A stretch of DNA of 59,562 nt from Sphingobium limneticum (GTDB lineage Bacteria; Pseudomonadota; Alphaproteobacteria; Sphingomonadales; Sphingomonadaceae). A model generated the notes under the pieces. That model was not told the origin of the DNA, made no database searches, and saw only the letters and a list, made by a program, of their open reading frames with translations. Of the stretch, positions 15,390-24,385 are shown one piece after another. The number at the start of each line of letters is the position of its first letter. The stretch's first letter is position 1. The translations under genes were made by a program, and so were the position numbers. Location: the NCBI RefSeq assembly GCF_008710155.1, contig NZ_VYPZ01000022.1:1-59562 (forward strand), read 5' to 3'.

Positions 15390-16396
15390 GCAACCCCGGC
15401 GTGCAGCAAGTCGTGCATGTGCACGGCGCCGACCAGGCGGCCATTGTCGCAGACGAAGAGCAGCATGATGTTGCGCTCATGCATCAGATGCAGTGCCTCC
15501 GAAACCAGTTCGTCCGGCCCCACGGCGAGCGGCGTCATGGTCATGAAGCGTCCGACCGCATCGGTCAGATTTTGTTTGCCGGTGACGGTGCGGCGCAGAT
15601 CGCCGTCGGTAAAGGCACCGATCAGGCGGCCATTGCGATCGACGACGGCGGTGCCGCCCAAGCGCGCGCGGGTCATTTCGATGGTGGCGTCCAGCAGCGA
15701 GGCATCCTCAGCCACGACCGGCACATCGTCGCCCTTTGCCATCAGTTCGCGCACCTTGAGCAGTTGCGCGCCAAGCTTGCCATTGGGATGGAATTTATAG
15801 AAATCGTCCGCCGAAAAACCGCGCATTTCCATCAGCGAAATGGCGAGCGCATCGCCCAGCGCCATCTGCACCGTGGTCGAGGTGGTGGGCGCCAGCGCGT
15901 TGGGGCAGGCTTCCTCCACTTCCGGCATCAGCAGCAACATGTCGGCAGCGGTAGCAACCGTGCTTTGCGCCTGCGCCGTGATGGCGACGAGCGGGATGGC
16001 GAAGCGCTTGCAATAATGGATGATCGGACCGAGTTCGGTCGATTCGCCGGAATGGGACAACATCAGCACGACGTCGTCCGGCGTGATCATGCCAAGGTCG
16101 CCATGCCCCGCATCGGCGGGATGCAGGAAGATGGCAGGCGTACCGGTAGAGGTGAGCGTTGCCGTCATCTTGCGCGAGACGATCCCGCTCTTGCCGATGC
16201 CGGTGACGATCACGCGGCCGCGCACCTTCATGATAACGCCGATGACTCGCAGAAATGTGGCAGCGAAATCGCGCTCGGCGAATTTGGCCTCCATCGCGTT
16301 CAGCCCGGAGGCTGCGATCGCCAGACTGCGACAGGCAGTCTCCACGATGCGGTTGCCCGAACCGAACGGGACTATTTTCGAAGCTGGTGTCGACAC
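15386..16396 (-). CDS. kdsD: D-arabinose-5-phosphate isomerase (KpsF/GutQ family)
   Basis: 336 residues: an SIS sugar-isomerase domain (VIVTGIGKSGIVSRKMTATL, LSHSGESTEL) about 40-175, then two CBS domains (around 210-335). It converts ribulose-5-phosphate to arabinose-5-phosphate, the first step to KDO. It starts with GTG at 16396 behind an AAAGGG stretch. kdsB and a phosphatase follow on the same strand with overlap or short spacing. Confidence 0.94.
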   Translation of the reverse strand: MSTPASKIVPFGSGNRIVETACRSLAIAASGLNAMEAKFAERDFAATFLRVIGVIMKVRGRVIVTGIGKSGIVSRKMTATLTSTGTPAIFLHPADAGHGDLGMITPDDVVLMLSHSGESTELGPIIHYCKRFAIPLVAITAQAQSTVATAADMLLLMPEVEEACPNALAPTTSTTVQMALGDALAISLMEMRGFSADDFYKFHPNGKLGAQLLKVRELMAKGDDVPVVAEDASLLDATIEMTRARLGGTAVVDRNGRLIGAFTDGDLRRTVTGKQNLTDAVGRFMTMTPLAVGPDELVSEALHLMHERNIMLLFVCDNGRLVGAVHMHDLLHAGVA

Positions 16397-16697
16397 GCGT
16401 TTGCCCTTTTTTCCGTTTCAACCGACCGGAAGACCCCGTCGGATCCACGGCGACGGACCATCGTATTCGATGTGCCGTCTTTCCTCGTTCCGCGACCCCT
16501 ACGCCAGTTCCCCAACTGGCACAGGATGTTGGCTTACGCCGTTTCAGGCACTTATGGCAATATATTTTGCAGGTGCGAAAGAAAATTCGCCAACACTTCA
16601 CCGAGCAACGACAGACGGGCGCAAGATGAAGTGCGCGATCGAAGCGACAAACCGCGGAACCTTTATGCACGCTGCGGGTGTGGCCTTCATGGCGTCA
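16397..16697. other. Intergenic region, no gene seen
   Basis: About 300 bases between the kdsD start and the end of the epimerase gene. It is lower in G+C than its surroundings near 16550-16600. No family-like protein or RNA was recognised on either strand. It should contain the kdsD promoter and the 3' end of the epimerase transcript. Confidence 0.5.
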
Positions 16698-17696
16698 TCA
16701 TGTCGCATGATAATCGCGATACCATTGCACGAATCGCGGAACACCCGAGTCGATCCCCGTGGTCGGCGCAAAACCGATATCCTGCGACAGGGCGCTGATG
16801 TCCGCATAGGTGGCATGAACATCGCCCGGCTGCATCGGCTGGAAGTCTATTTCCGCCTTCCGGCCCAGAGCATCTTCCAGAACGGCAATGAGATGCATCA
16901 GCTCTTCGGACTGATTATTGCCGATATTGTAGAGCCGATGCGGCGCGCGGCTGCCGCCGGCCTTGATGGCGCCATCATCGGCAGGAGGATGATCGAGGCA
17001 GGCGATGACGCCGCTGACGATATCGTCGATATAGGTGAAGTCGCGCTGCATCCGGCCATGGTTGAACACCGGGATCGGCTCGCCCGCCAATATCTTCTGG
17101 GTGAAGATCCACATCGCCATGTCCGGGCGCCCCCAGGGACCATAGACGGTGAAGAAGCGCAGCCCCGTCATGGGGATGCGGAAAAGATGGGCGTAAGTTT
17201 CGCTCATCAGTTCGTCGGCGCGCTTGGTCGCGGCATAGAGGGAGACGGGATGATCGGCGCGATCCTCCACCCGGAAGGGCAGCGTATCATTGCCGCCATA
17301 GACGGATGACGAGGACGCATAGACCAGATGGCGCACCCGCCGCTCGCGCGCCAGTTCCAGCATGTTCACATGACCGGCCAGGTTGGAACGAACATAGGCA
17401 TGGGGGTTGATGAGCGAGTAGCGCACCCCCGCCTGCGCACCCAGATGCACGATCGCTTCTATCACCTGATCGGCGAGCGCGGCCTGCAGGGCGTGGAGAT
17501 CGGCGAAGTCCAGTTCGTGGAAGGTGAAGAGCCGACCATGCGCCGCCTGCAACTGGGCGATGCGATCGCGTTTGAGCGATACGGCGTAATAGTCGTTCAT
17601 ATTGTCGATGCCGACCACGGCGTGGCCCTGCGCCATGAGGCGGTCGGCGACATGCATGCCGATGAATCCGGCGGCTCCGGTAACTAGGATCGTCAT
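16698..17696 (-). CDS. NAD-dependent sugar-nucleotide epimerase (UDP-glucuronate 4-epimerase-like)
   Basis: 332 residues of the extended SDR family: NAD-binding ILVTGAAGFIGMHVADRL, then SSSSVYG and YAATK (catalytic Tyr/Lys), and GLRFFTVYGPWGRPDMA, a signature shared with UDP-glucuronate 4-epimerases. ATG 17696 has AGGAAG 8 bases upstream. The product would feed extracellular polysaccharide or capsule synthesis. Substrate specificity is inferred from family motifs. Confidence 0.9.
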   Translation of the reverse strand: MTILVTGAAGFIGMHVADRLMAQGHAVVGIDNMNDYYAVSLKRDRIAQLQAAHGRLFTFHELDFADLHALQAALADQVIEAIVHLGAQAGVRYSLINPHAYVRSNLAGHVNMLELARERRVRHLVYASSSSVYGGNDTLPFRVEDRADHPVSLYAATKRADELMSETYAHLFRIPMTGLRFFTVYGPWGRPDMAMWIFTQKILAGEPIPVFNHGRMQRDFTYIDDIVSGVIACLDHPPADDGAIKAGGSRAPHRLYNIGNNQSEELMHLIAVLEDALGRKAEIDFQPMQPGDVHATYADISALSQDIGFAPTTGIDSGVPRFVQWYRDYHAT

Positions 17697-17890
17697 GCAT
17701 CTTCCTCTCGGCATGGGCCAAGTCATGGGTGGGGCGCATGGCCCCGGCCCCGTCTCGACCCATCCCTCTCGACCAATCTGCGTCGGCTTGTAAACCCCCT
17801 TCCACCGGCCGCATGATATGACCGATATGCGAGCGACAGGCTTTCCGGCATCTTTACCGCGCCCTAATCTTTGTCGCCTATGGCAGGGCC

Positions 17891-19024
17891 ATGGACATGG
17901 CTTCCCATCCCACGCTGCCGACGACCGGTTCCGGCGCCGATCAGGGCCAGCGCGCGCATTGGCTCTCCCTCGCGCTGGAGGCGGCAGAGGCCAACGGTTT
18001 TTACGCGCCCGACATGCTGGGCGCGGCGATCGACCATCTGGCCGCCGGGCAGGATGTGCGCCTGATCGAAGCGTATGACGGCGACCGCCTCATCGGGCTG
18101 CTGCCGGTAGTGCGCAAAACCCGCCATGGGCGGCTGCCGATCGGCTGCGTCGGCAACTGGATGCACGACCATTGCTTTTTCGGTGCGCCCATCATCCGGC
18201 AGGGTGACGAGATCGCGGCGTGGCGCGGATTCCTGGCGCAGTTGGACGCTGCGCCCTGGGCCGGTGGCTTCCTGCATCTGGAAGGACTGGACGCGGCCGG
18301 CGCCAATGCCGCCGCGCTGGAGGCGCTGTGCGTCGAGCAGCGGCGCGGGCGCGTGGAAATCCATCGGTACGACCGGGCGATGCTGCGGTCCGAATTGAGC
18401 GCGGACGCCTATTGGGAGGCCCATGTCCGGTCCAAGAAGCGCAAGGAATTGCGGCGCCTGCAAAAAAGGCTGGCGGAACTGGGCGCGGTCGAGACGCGGC
18501 TGCTGAGCGCGCGGGACGATCTGGCATTGTGGTGCGACGACTTCCTGGCGCTGGAAGCATCGGGATGGAAGGGACAGGAAGGCACGGCATTGGGGTGCAA
18601 GCCAGCCGATGCCGCCTTCTTCCGGGCGGCCTGCGTTGCCGCTTTCGACGCCGGGCGGCTGCATATGCTGCGTATCGACCTGGACGGGCGAGCGATCGCG
18701 ATGCTGGTCAATTTCCGCCATGGCGAGGGCGCCTTCTCCTTCAAGATCGCCTTTGACGAGGCGCTGGGGCGTTTTTCGCCCGGTGTGCTGATCGAGATCG
18801 CCAATCTTCATGCGGTGCAGGACGATCCGACGATCGGCTGGATGGACAGTTGTGCCGCCGCCGACCATCCGATGATCGACAGCCTGTGGGCCGAACGGCG
18901 GACCATCGTACAATATCGTATCGCGCTGCATGGCAGCGGCATGGCACGGATGCAGCGCAGCGCCGCCTTCGCCATCGCCAATGGCGTCGAGGCGCTCGCC
19001 CGAAGACTGAAAGGACAGGCATGA
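17891..19024 (+). CDS. FemAB/CelD-like GNAT acyltransferase
   Basis: 377 residues. The basic helix RSKKRKELRRLQKRLAELG (near residue 180) followed by a GNAT-like half with LHMLRIDLDGRAIAMLVNF is typical of the BioF2/CelD (FemAB-like) acyltransferase group found in polysaccharide loci. It overlaps the next gene by ATGA at 19021-19024. The donor and acceptor are unknown. It may acylate a surface polysaccharide or transfer an amino acid. Confidence 0.8.
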   Translation: MDMASHPTLPTTGSGADQGQRAHWLSLALEAAEANGFYAPDMLGAAIDHLAAGQDVRLIEAYDGDRLIGLLPVVRKTRHGRLPIGCVGNWMHDHCFFGAPIIRQGDEIAAWRGFLAQLDAAPWAGGFLHLEGLDAAGANAAALEALCVEQRRGRVEIHRYDRAMLRSELSADAYWEAHVRSKKRKELRRLQKRLAELGAVETRLLSARDDLALWCDDFLALEASGWKGQEGTALGCKPADAAFFRAACVAAFDAGRLHMLRIDLDGRAIAMLVNFRHGEGAFSFKIAFDEALGRFSPGVLIEIANLHAVQDDPTIGWMDSCAAADHPMIDSLWAERRTIVQYRIALHGSGMARMQRSAAFAIANGVEALARRLKGQA

Positions 19025-19890
19025 CCGCCCACAGCCCGATCGCGCCGGCCGCCGGCGCCACCTTCCCCGACGCGGCGCGCACGGCCTTTGCCGCTGCCTA
19101 TCCCGACCAGTCGACGAAGCTGAACCATGGGCTGGTCGGCCATGGCCTGCTGACGCTGGACGCGCTGGCGACGCTGGCCGAACGTATGCCCGCGACGTCG
19201 GTGGAATATAATCTGGGCAAGCTGCCGCTGGGCGTGACCGCCGAAGATACGCCGTCCAACGGGCTGACGCTGGGCGAAACGATCCGCACGATCGAGACGA
19301 ACGGCAGTTGGGCGGTGCTCAAAAATGTCGAGCGCGACCCGGCCTATGCCGCGTTGCTGGACGATGCGCTGGCGGAACTGGAACCGATCGTGGCGGGCAA
19401 GACCGGGCCGATGCTGCACCGGGAGGCCTTCATCTTCCTGTCTTCTCCCGGCAGCGTGACGCCGTTCCACATGGACCCGGAGCATAATATCCTGCTCCAG
19501 ATCATGGGCGTGAAGACGATGACCGTCTTCCCCGCGCGCGACGAGCATCTGGTCCCGGCGCAGAAGAGCGAGGATTTCCACGGGGGCGGGCATCGCAACC
19601 TGATCTGGCAGGATGGGTTCAAGGCGCGTGGCAAGGCGGTGCGGCTGGAGCCGGGCGACGCCATCCATGTGCCGGTGAAGGCGCCCCATTTCGTGGAAAA
19701 TGGCCCTACCGTGTCGGTCAGCCTGTCGGTGACATGGCGGTCGGAACGCAGCGTGGCCGAGGGCGAACTGCACAGCTTCAACGCGCTGCTGCGCAAGCGT
19801 CGCCTGCCGGTGGGCAAGGTCAGCGCCCAGCCCGAGACGCAGGGCATTCGCCGGCTGGTCTATCGCATCATGCGGAAGCTGGGCGCCTGA
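19021..19890 (+). CDS. Cupin-8/JmjC-like oxygenase-fold protein
   Basis: 289 residues with a double-stranded beta-helix core. PFHMDPEHNILLQIMGVKTMTVFP carries the HxD iron ligands, and RLEPGDAIHVPVKAPHFVENG the distal His. Such proteins are Fe(II)/2-oxoglutarate hydroxylases or metal-binding relatives. It is translationally coupled to the preceding acyltransferase, and its end overlaps the convergent second acyltransferase by 23 bases. Substrate is unknown. Confidence 0.8.
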   Translation: MTAHSPIAPAAGATFPDAARTAFAAAYPDQSTKLNHGLVGHGLLTLDALATLAERMPATSVEYNLGKLPLGVTAEDTPSNGLTLGETIRTIETNGSWAVLKNVERDPAYAALLDDALAELEPIVAGKTGPMLHREAFIFLSSPGSVTPFHMDPEHNILLQIMGVKTMTVFPARDEHLVPAQKSEDFHGGGHRNLIWQDGFKARGKAVRLEPGDAIHVPVKAPHFVENGPTVSVSLSVTWRSERSVAEGELHSFNALLRKRRLPVGKVSAQPETQGIRRLVYRIMRKLGA

Positions 19891-20935
19891 GCAGACGGCG
19901 CAGCAGCGCTTCGGCTTCGAGGCGCGGACTGAACCGCTCCAGCACCCACCATTCCAGCACTTCCTCGCATGTGGCGAGGCTCTGCTTGTAGCGATCCTTG
20001 CCGGCGAGCAGCGAATAGCGGCTCAGGTCACGGGCAGCATAATGGCCCACTGCCGCGGCATGGCAAAGCAGGCCCGGCTTGTCCTTGGCCGTGCGGGGCG
20101 GGGCGAAGGCGGACTGATAGTTCATCGCCGCGCCGCGATGGATGAAATTGACGAGCAGGCCGACCACGCCGCCGGCGTCGGTAAAGCGCAACAATTCCAC
20201 CGCACCCAAAGGCAGGCCGCGCGCGGCGATGGTGGCGACGAAGCTGCGGAAACCGGCATCGTCCCAGGCATTATCGGCATGACGCCCACCATTGAGCGCC
20301 GCCATCTCCTCCAGCCAGGGACCGACATCGTCCAGCCCGCCGACGCTGACATCGGGAAGCGGGCCGCCATGATCCTTCATCGCGCGCCTGATCTGGCTGC
20401 GGGTATTGCTGCTGAGCAGCGAGAGATAGTCGCCGTCGGCGGCGCGCACGGCGTCGAGATCCACCTGATAGACGGGCGACTGATCGACGCGAGTGCGGCG
20501 GCGGGCCGGCAGGGCGAGGAGCGGCGAATCCGGCGCGATGCCGCTGAATTGCAAGGCGCGCCAATCGCGGCGGCGGGCGAAGGCGGCGAGGGCAGCGGCG
20601 GTCGCTTCCCCCTCCCGCCCCTTTTCCATCAACAAGCCATTATATTCGACATAGGGACGGTCGGCCTGTGGATCGCCGGACTGGTTGAGGCTGAGCGTAG
20701 CGACCCGTCCAAGCGGGCGCGGCTGCATGGCATGGCCCACCAGCGCCAGCGCCACGTCCGCACCCTCTGCGTCGGTGATGGCGAGCAGGTCGGGCCGGAC
20801 GCCATAGCTGTCGAGCCAGGCCGAAACCCATGTCCATCCCAGGAAAAAGCTGCCGTCCGACCGCGCCTCCAGCGCCCGCCAGCGTTGCGCCAGGGTCACC
20901 CGATCGGGCTGCGAGAAGGTGGCGGACAAGGTCAT
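19868..20935 (-). CDS. FemAB/CelD-like GNAT acyltransferase
   Basis: 355 residues with the same two-lobe design as the protein at 17891-19024, including the substrate-side SSNTRSQIRRAMKDHGG and the C-terminal GNAT lobe (LLRFTDAGGVVGLLVNFIHRG, YQSAFAPP). AGAGG precedes ATG 20935. It converges on the cupin gene, so the two acyltransferases flank the oxygenase-like protein. Function is probably in surface glycan or peptide modification. Confidence 0.8.
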   Translation of the reverse strand: MTLSATFSQPDRVTLAQRWRALEARSDGSFFLGWTWVSAWLDSYGVRPDLLAITDAEGADVALALVGHAMQPRPLGRVATLSLNQSGDPQADRPYVEYNGLLMEKGREGEATAAALAAFARRRDWRALQFSGIAPDSPLLALPARRRTRVDQSPVYQVDLDAVRAADGDYLSLLSSNTRSQIRRAMKDHGGPLPDVSVGGLDDVGPWLEEMAALNGGRHADNAWDDAGFRSFVATIAARGLPLGAVELLRFTDAGGVVGLLVNFIHRGAAMNYQSAFAPPRTAKDKPGLLCHAAAVGHYAARDLSRYSLLAGKDRYKQSLATCEEVLEWWVLERFSPRLEAEALLRRLLRRPASA

Positions 20936-20974
20936 CGCGCCTCTTGTGGCAGAGCGCGGTGGCGGGTCAAGCCA

Positions 20975-21340
20975 TCAGGCAGACAAGCGCCTTGCAGGAT
21001 CGACCGTGCCGTCCGGGCGCACCCCGGCGCGCGCCAGATCGCGGCCCATGCGGCCGGTGAGGAAGCGATACCACATGACGAAATCGGCGCGCAGCGACCA
21101 GAGCGGATAGCGGAAGGTCGCGGGTCGATTGCGCTCGATCAGGCCATGGCCGGCCCAGGCGAAGCCATAGCCCGCCAGCGGCACCGCCGCCGCCATCCAC
21201 CAACCGCCGGCAAAGGGCAGGCTGGCGAGCAGTCCCACGACCAGGCTGGTGCCCGCATAATGGAGCGCGCGGGTGCCCGGCCGGGCATGTTCCTGCAAAT
21301 AATAGGGCCAAAAATCGCGAAAACGGGTGATGCGGGTCAT
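20975..21340 (-). CDS. DUF962 (Mpo1-like) membrane protein
   Basis: 121 residues. FRDFWPYYLQEHARPGTRALHYAGT, AWAGHGLIERNRPATF and PLWSLRADFVMW match the DUF962/Mpo1-like family, including its conserved histidines (HARP, HYAG, HGLIE). Two to three membrane spans lie between them. Yeast Mpo1 is an Fe2+-dependent alpha-oxidation dioxygenase acting on 2-hydroxy fatty acids. A similar role is plausible in sphingolipid-containing sphingomonads but is inference. GAGAGG precedes the ATG. Confidence 0.9.
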   Translation of the reverse strand: MTRITRFRDFWPYYLQEHARPGTRALHYAGTSLVVGLLASLPFAGGWWMAAAVPLAGYGFAWAGHGLIERNRPATFRYPLWSLRADFVMWYRFLTGRMGRDLARAGVRPDGTVDPARRLSA

Positions 21341-21395
21341 GCTTGCCTCTCTGGCATCCTCTCCGACGCCAGCCTAACGACCGCCTTGATCCTTG

Positions 21396-22451
21396 TTAAG
21401 AGTTATGCGCCAGGCCGTGCGCCCGGTCGGGAGCGTAGAGGAAATAATCATAGGCGGCGCGCGACGCCTCCGCGATGATCCGGTCGCGCGACACATGGCC
21501 CTTGCTGTCCTTCATAACGAAGGCGACGACGGCAAAGCGGCGGCCATCGGGCAGGCGGACGATGCCGACATCATTGCCGGTGCCGTTGAGCGAGCCGGTC
21601 TTGTGCGCGACCGCCGTGCCGGGTGGCAGCATGCCGACGATCCGCGCCTTGCCGGTTTCGCAATGGGCCATGATGGTGAAGAGCCGCTGAGTGCTGGCCG
21701 CCGACAAGGCCCGGCCCGATTCATAGGCGGTGATGAGGTCCAGCATCGCCGTAGGCGTAGCCGTGTCCTGCGGCTCCATGGCGAAGGCCAGGTTGGGCAG
21801 GTCACGGATGTCGCGCGTGACCAGCAGCGGATTGGCCCGGCGCGCGGCGTCGGCATTCTGGCGGAAGCTGCCCGACTGCGGATGGATGCCCATGGCGCGA
21901 TAGAGAAGATGCGCGGTGTCGCTGTCGACGCGCAGGCCGGTGACGCCCAGCTTCGTCACGAAGGCTGTGATCGCCTGCGGCCCGCCGGCGCGCGCCACCA
22001 GCACATCGGTCGCATTATTGTCGCTCTTTTGCAGCATCAATTCCAGCAGCCGATCGACCGAAAGGGTCGCGCCGGGGCGGTTGAACATCCAGGCGATGCC
22101 GCCTTCGCTCGCCAGCGCGGGATCGAGCGCCAGCTGATCGTCCAGCTGCACTTCGCCGGCGTCCACCAGCGCGAAGATGCGGCCGGCCACCGCGACCTTG
22201 TAGGCGCTGGCCATCGGGAAGAGCGTGTCGCCGTTCAGCGCCTGCGTCTCGCCCGTCTGAAGATCGCGCACCGCAACGCCGACAGTGCCGTCGGACAGAG
22301 TGGAGAAGCGGGTGAATTCGGCGAGCAGCTTGGCCTCCGCCGTCTGCTGGACCAGCGACTTGGGCGGCGGACCGAAAGCGTCGGCACTGGGCAGAGGCGC
22401 GAAGAACAGGCCAAGGGCGGCCAGCAGGCTGATCGAACGGTGAAGCGGCAT
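21396..22451 (-). CDS. Class A beta-lactamase-family serine hydrolase, exported
   Basis: 351 residues with a signal peptide ([20 protein letters not shown]). Active-site motifs are SAYK (82-85, nucleophile Ser82), SDN (143-145) and KTG (284-286). The distance from SDN to DTATP (86 residues against about 49 in classical enzymes) shows an insertion, and no Glu sits where the E166 general base is expected. It may therefore be a divergent beta-lactamase, a penicillin-binding-type peptidase or another serine hydrolase. ATG 22451 starts at the signal peptide. It is divergent from ung. Confidence 0.82.
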   Translation of the reverse strand: MPLHRSISLLAALGLFFAPLPSADAFGPPPKSLVQQTAEAKLLAEFTRFSTLSDGTVGVAVRDLQTGETQALNGDTLFPMASAYKVAVAGRIFALVDAGEVQLDDQLALDPALASEGGIAWMFNRPGATLSVDRLLELMLQKSDNNATDVLVARAGGPQAITAFVTKLGVTGLRVDSDTAHLLYRAMGIHPQSGSFRQNADAARRANPLLVTRDIRDLPNLAFAMEPQDTATPTAMLDLITAYESGRALSAASTQRLFTIMAHCETGKARIVGMLPPGTAVAHKTGSLNGTGNDVGIVRLPDGRRFAVVAFVMKDSKGHVSRDRIIAEASRAAYDYFLYAPDRAHGLAHNS

Positions 22452-22560
22452 GATTATCCTGTTACGGATCGCCGCGCGCGAGGCAAGAGCCTTTACCGCG
22501 ATCAGGGCCAGCGAATGCGCCCGGTTGACAGGGCTTTGCGCCGCGCGCCATCTGGCGGGC

Positions 22561-23274
22561 ATGAGCGATACCATCAAGCTGGACGAAAGCTGGCGCGCGC
22601 CGCTGGCCGAACAATTTGCCGCCCCGCATATGCAGGGCCTCAAAAGCTTTCTTCAAGCCGAAAAGGCGGCGGGGAAACGCATCTTCCCCAAGGGCAACGA
22701 ATATTTTCGTGCGCTGGACCTGACACCGCTGGACCAGGTCAAGGTGGTGATATTGGGGCAAGACCCCTATCATGGTGAAGGACAGGCGCATGGCCTTTGC
22801 TTTTCGGTGCAGCCGGGCGTCCGCACGCCGCCGTCCTTGGTCAACATCTACAAGGAGATGGAGACAGACCTGGGCATCCCGCGCGCACGCCACGGCTTTC
22901 TGGAACATTGGGCGAAGCAGGGCGTGCTGCTGCTGAACAGCGTGCTGACGGTCGAGATGAGCCGCGCCGCATCGCATCAGGGCAAGGGCTGGGAATTGTT
23001 CACCGACGCGATCGTCCGCCTCGTCGCACAGAAAGAGGAACCGGTCGTCTTCCTTTTGTGGGGCGCCTACGCCCAGCGCAAGGCCAGCTTCGTCGACCAG
23101 AGCCGCCATCTGGTGATCAAGTCCGCCCACCCCTCTCCTCTGTCCGCACATAATGGCTTTCTGGGATCGCGGCCTTTTTCCAAGGCTAATGCCTTCTTGG
23201 AAGCCAATGGGCGCGGCGCGATCGACTGGGCGCTGCCGGAACTGGACGGCGTGCAGCCGGGCCTGTCCTTATAG
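22561..23274 (+). CDS. ung: Uracil-DNA glycosylase (family 1)
   Basis: 237 residues. [20 protein letters not shown] contains the catalytic water-activating Asp motif GQDPYH, and [13 protein letters not shown] is the HPSPLS DNA-intercalation loop. It excises uracil from DNA in base-excision repair. ATG 22561 fits the usual family N-terminus. It is divergent from the serine hydrolase, with about 110 bases between the starts. Confidence 0.97.
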   Translation: MSDTIKLDESWRAPLAEQFAAPHMQGLKSFLQAEKAAGKRIFPKGNEYFRALDLTPLDQVKVVILGQDPYHGEGQAHGLCFSVQPGVRTPPSLVNIYKEMETDLGIPRARHGFLEHWAKQGVLLLNSVLTVEMSRAASHQGKGWELFTDAIVRLVAQKEEPVVFLLWGAYAQRKASFVDQSRHLVIKSAHPSPLSAHNGFLGSRPFSKANAFLEANGRGAIDWALPELDGVQPGLSL

Positions 23275-23388
23275 GCCCTGAGCGCCCCTAGCTGAACGGC
23301 GGATAACAGGCCGGTTCAGGATCGTAACATGGTGCGCATGACATACCCCGAATCACAGTTAGAGATTACAGGTTCGAGGAGAAACACC

Positions 23389-23730
23389 ATGTTCATTCGT
23401 AAAGCCATCATGGCCACCGCCCTGGCCGCTGCCACCATGACCGCCGTCGTGCCGTCGGCATCCTTTGCGCGCGATCATGACCGTCGCGGTTATCATCGCG
23501 ATTATCGCGGCGATCATTATCGTGGCGATCGCTATGCCGACCGCCGCGACGACCGCCGCTATCGCTGCCGCAAGTCGGGCGGGACGACCGGCCTGCTGGT
23601 CGGTGGTGTAGCCGGCGCCCTGCTGGGCCGGGCCGTCGATACGCGGGGCGACCGCGCGCCGGGTACGATCATCGGCGCTGGCGCTGGCGCGCTGGCCGGC
23701 CGCGCAATCGACCGCAACGGCAGCTGCTAA
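23389..23730 (+). CDS. Exported glycine-zipper 2TM domain protein
   Basis: 113 residues. The signal peptide (about 1-28, ending ASFA) is followed by an Arg/Asp/Tyr-rich linker (YHRDYRGDHYRGDRYADRR) and a glycine-zipper hairpin (GLLVGGVAGALLGRAVD, GTIIGAGAGALAGRAID). These small 17-kDa-antigen-like proteins associate with the outer membrane and are often stress-induced. GAGGAGAAA precedes the ATG. Confidence 0.85.
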   Translation: MFIRKAIMATALAAATMTAVVPSASFARDHDRRGYHRDYRGDHYRGDRYADRRDDRRYRCRKSGGTTGLLVGGVAGALLGRAVDTRGDRAPGTIIGAGAGALAGRAIDRNGSC

Positions 23731-23771
23731 GCGCCTTTGACGTCGGCCGGTACAGCTGAGGGCGCGAACAA

Positions 23772-23807
23772 TGGAGCATGGCCCGATTCAAATCGGATCA
23801 TGCTCCA
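23772..23807. repeat. Short hairpin of sphingomonad intergenic type
   Basis: TGGAGCATG pairs with CATGCTCCA and CCGATT with ATCGG around a short loop. It lies just before the terminator at 23822. Its ends resemble the short palindrome that recurs between sphingomonad genes. Number of copies cannot be checked here. Confidence 0.4.
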
Positions 23808-23821
23808 GGAGCGAAACGAAT

Positions 23822-23853
23822 AAAGGCGCGGAGGATATCCTCCGCGCCTTTTT
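23822..23853. terminator. Bidirectional terminator between glycine-zipper gene and rpoZ
   Basis: AAAGGCGCGGAGGAT is a perfect inverted repeat of ATCCTCCGCGCCTTT, followed by more T. On both strands the stem ends in a U-tract, suiting the convergent genes on either side. Confidence 0.9.
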
Positions 23854-23930
23854 CTTATCCTTGAGAAGGTCGAGGCCCGGTCCCGCTTGCGCGGGCCGAG
23901 CCTCTTTCCCTCTCCAAACTTGTCGCGCGA

Positions 23931-24275
23931 TCAGCCGTCGTAATCGCCGCCGATATTCTGGTTGCGCGGCGGCGCAGCGGCGGTGAGGCGCAGAGCCTCC
24001 GCCGACTGGGCGATCGAGCCGATCTCATCGGGCGTATCGTCATCGTCGATCTGCACCTTCTGCAGCGACGCGACGACCGAATCATGCAGATCGTCGGGCA
24101 ATACGGTTTCTTCGGCGATTTCGCGCAGGGCGACGACCGGATTCTTGTCACGGTCGCGGTCGAGCGTCAGCTCTGCACCACCGGAAATTTCGCGCGCACG
24201 CTGGGCGGCGAGAAGGACGAGGTCAAAACGGTTGGTAACCTTGTCGACGCAATCTTCGACTGTAACGCGGGCCAA
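23931..24275 (-). CDS. rpoZ: RNA polymerase omega subunit
   Basis: 114 residues. [33 protein letters not shown] is the conserved omega N-terminus; the acidic tail is longer than in E. coli but usual for alphaproteobacteria. Omega helps assembly of beta-prime and forms part of the ppGpp site. The start is TTG at 24275 with AGGAGG 6 bases upstream, and no in-frame ATG would preserve the conserved first residues. Confidence 0.96.
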   Translation of the reverse strand: MARVTVEDCVDKVTNRFDLVLLAAQRAREISGGAELTLDRDRDKNPVVALREIAEETVLPDDLHDSVVASLQKVQIDDDDTPDEIGSIAQSAEALRLTAAAPPRNQNIGGDYDG

Positions 24276-24385
24276 ACAGGGCCTCCTGCAAACAAGGAAT
24301 GGAAAAATCCTGAACCGGTCGCCTAGCAGCCCCCCTCCCCAGAGTCAATGAAAAGGCCATAAAGCCATGGCGGCGCAGGGTTAAA

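Noticed and set aside
16020..17309. 429-codon plus-strand frame over kdsD end and epimerase
   Set aside because: It is antisense to two clear enzymes and lacks a ribosome site or family features.
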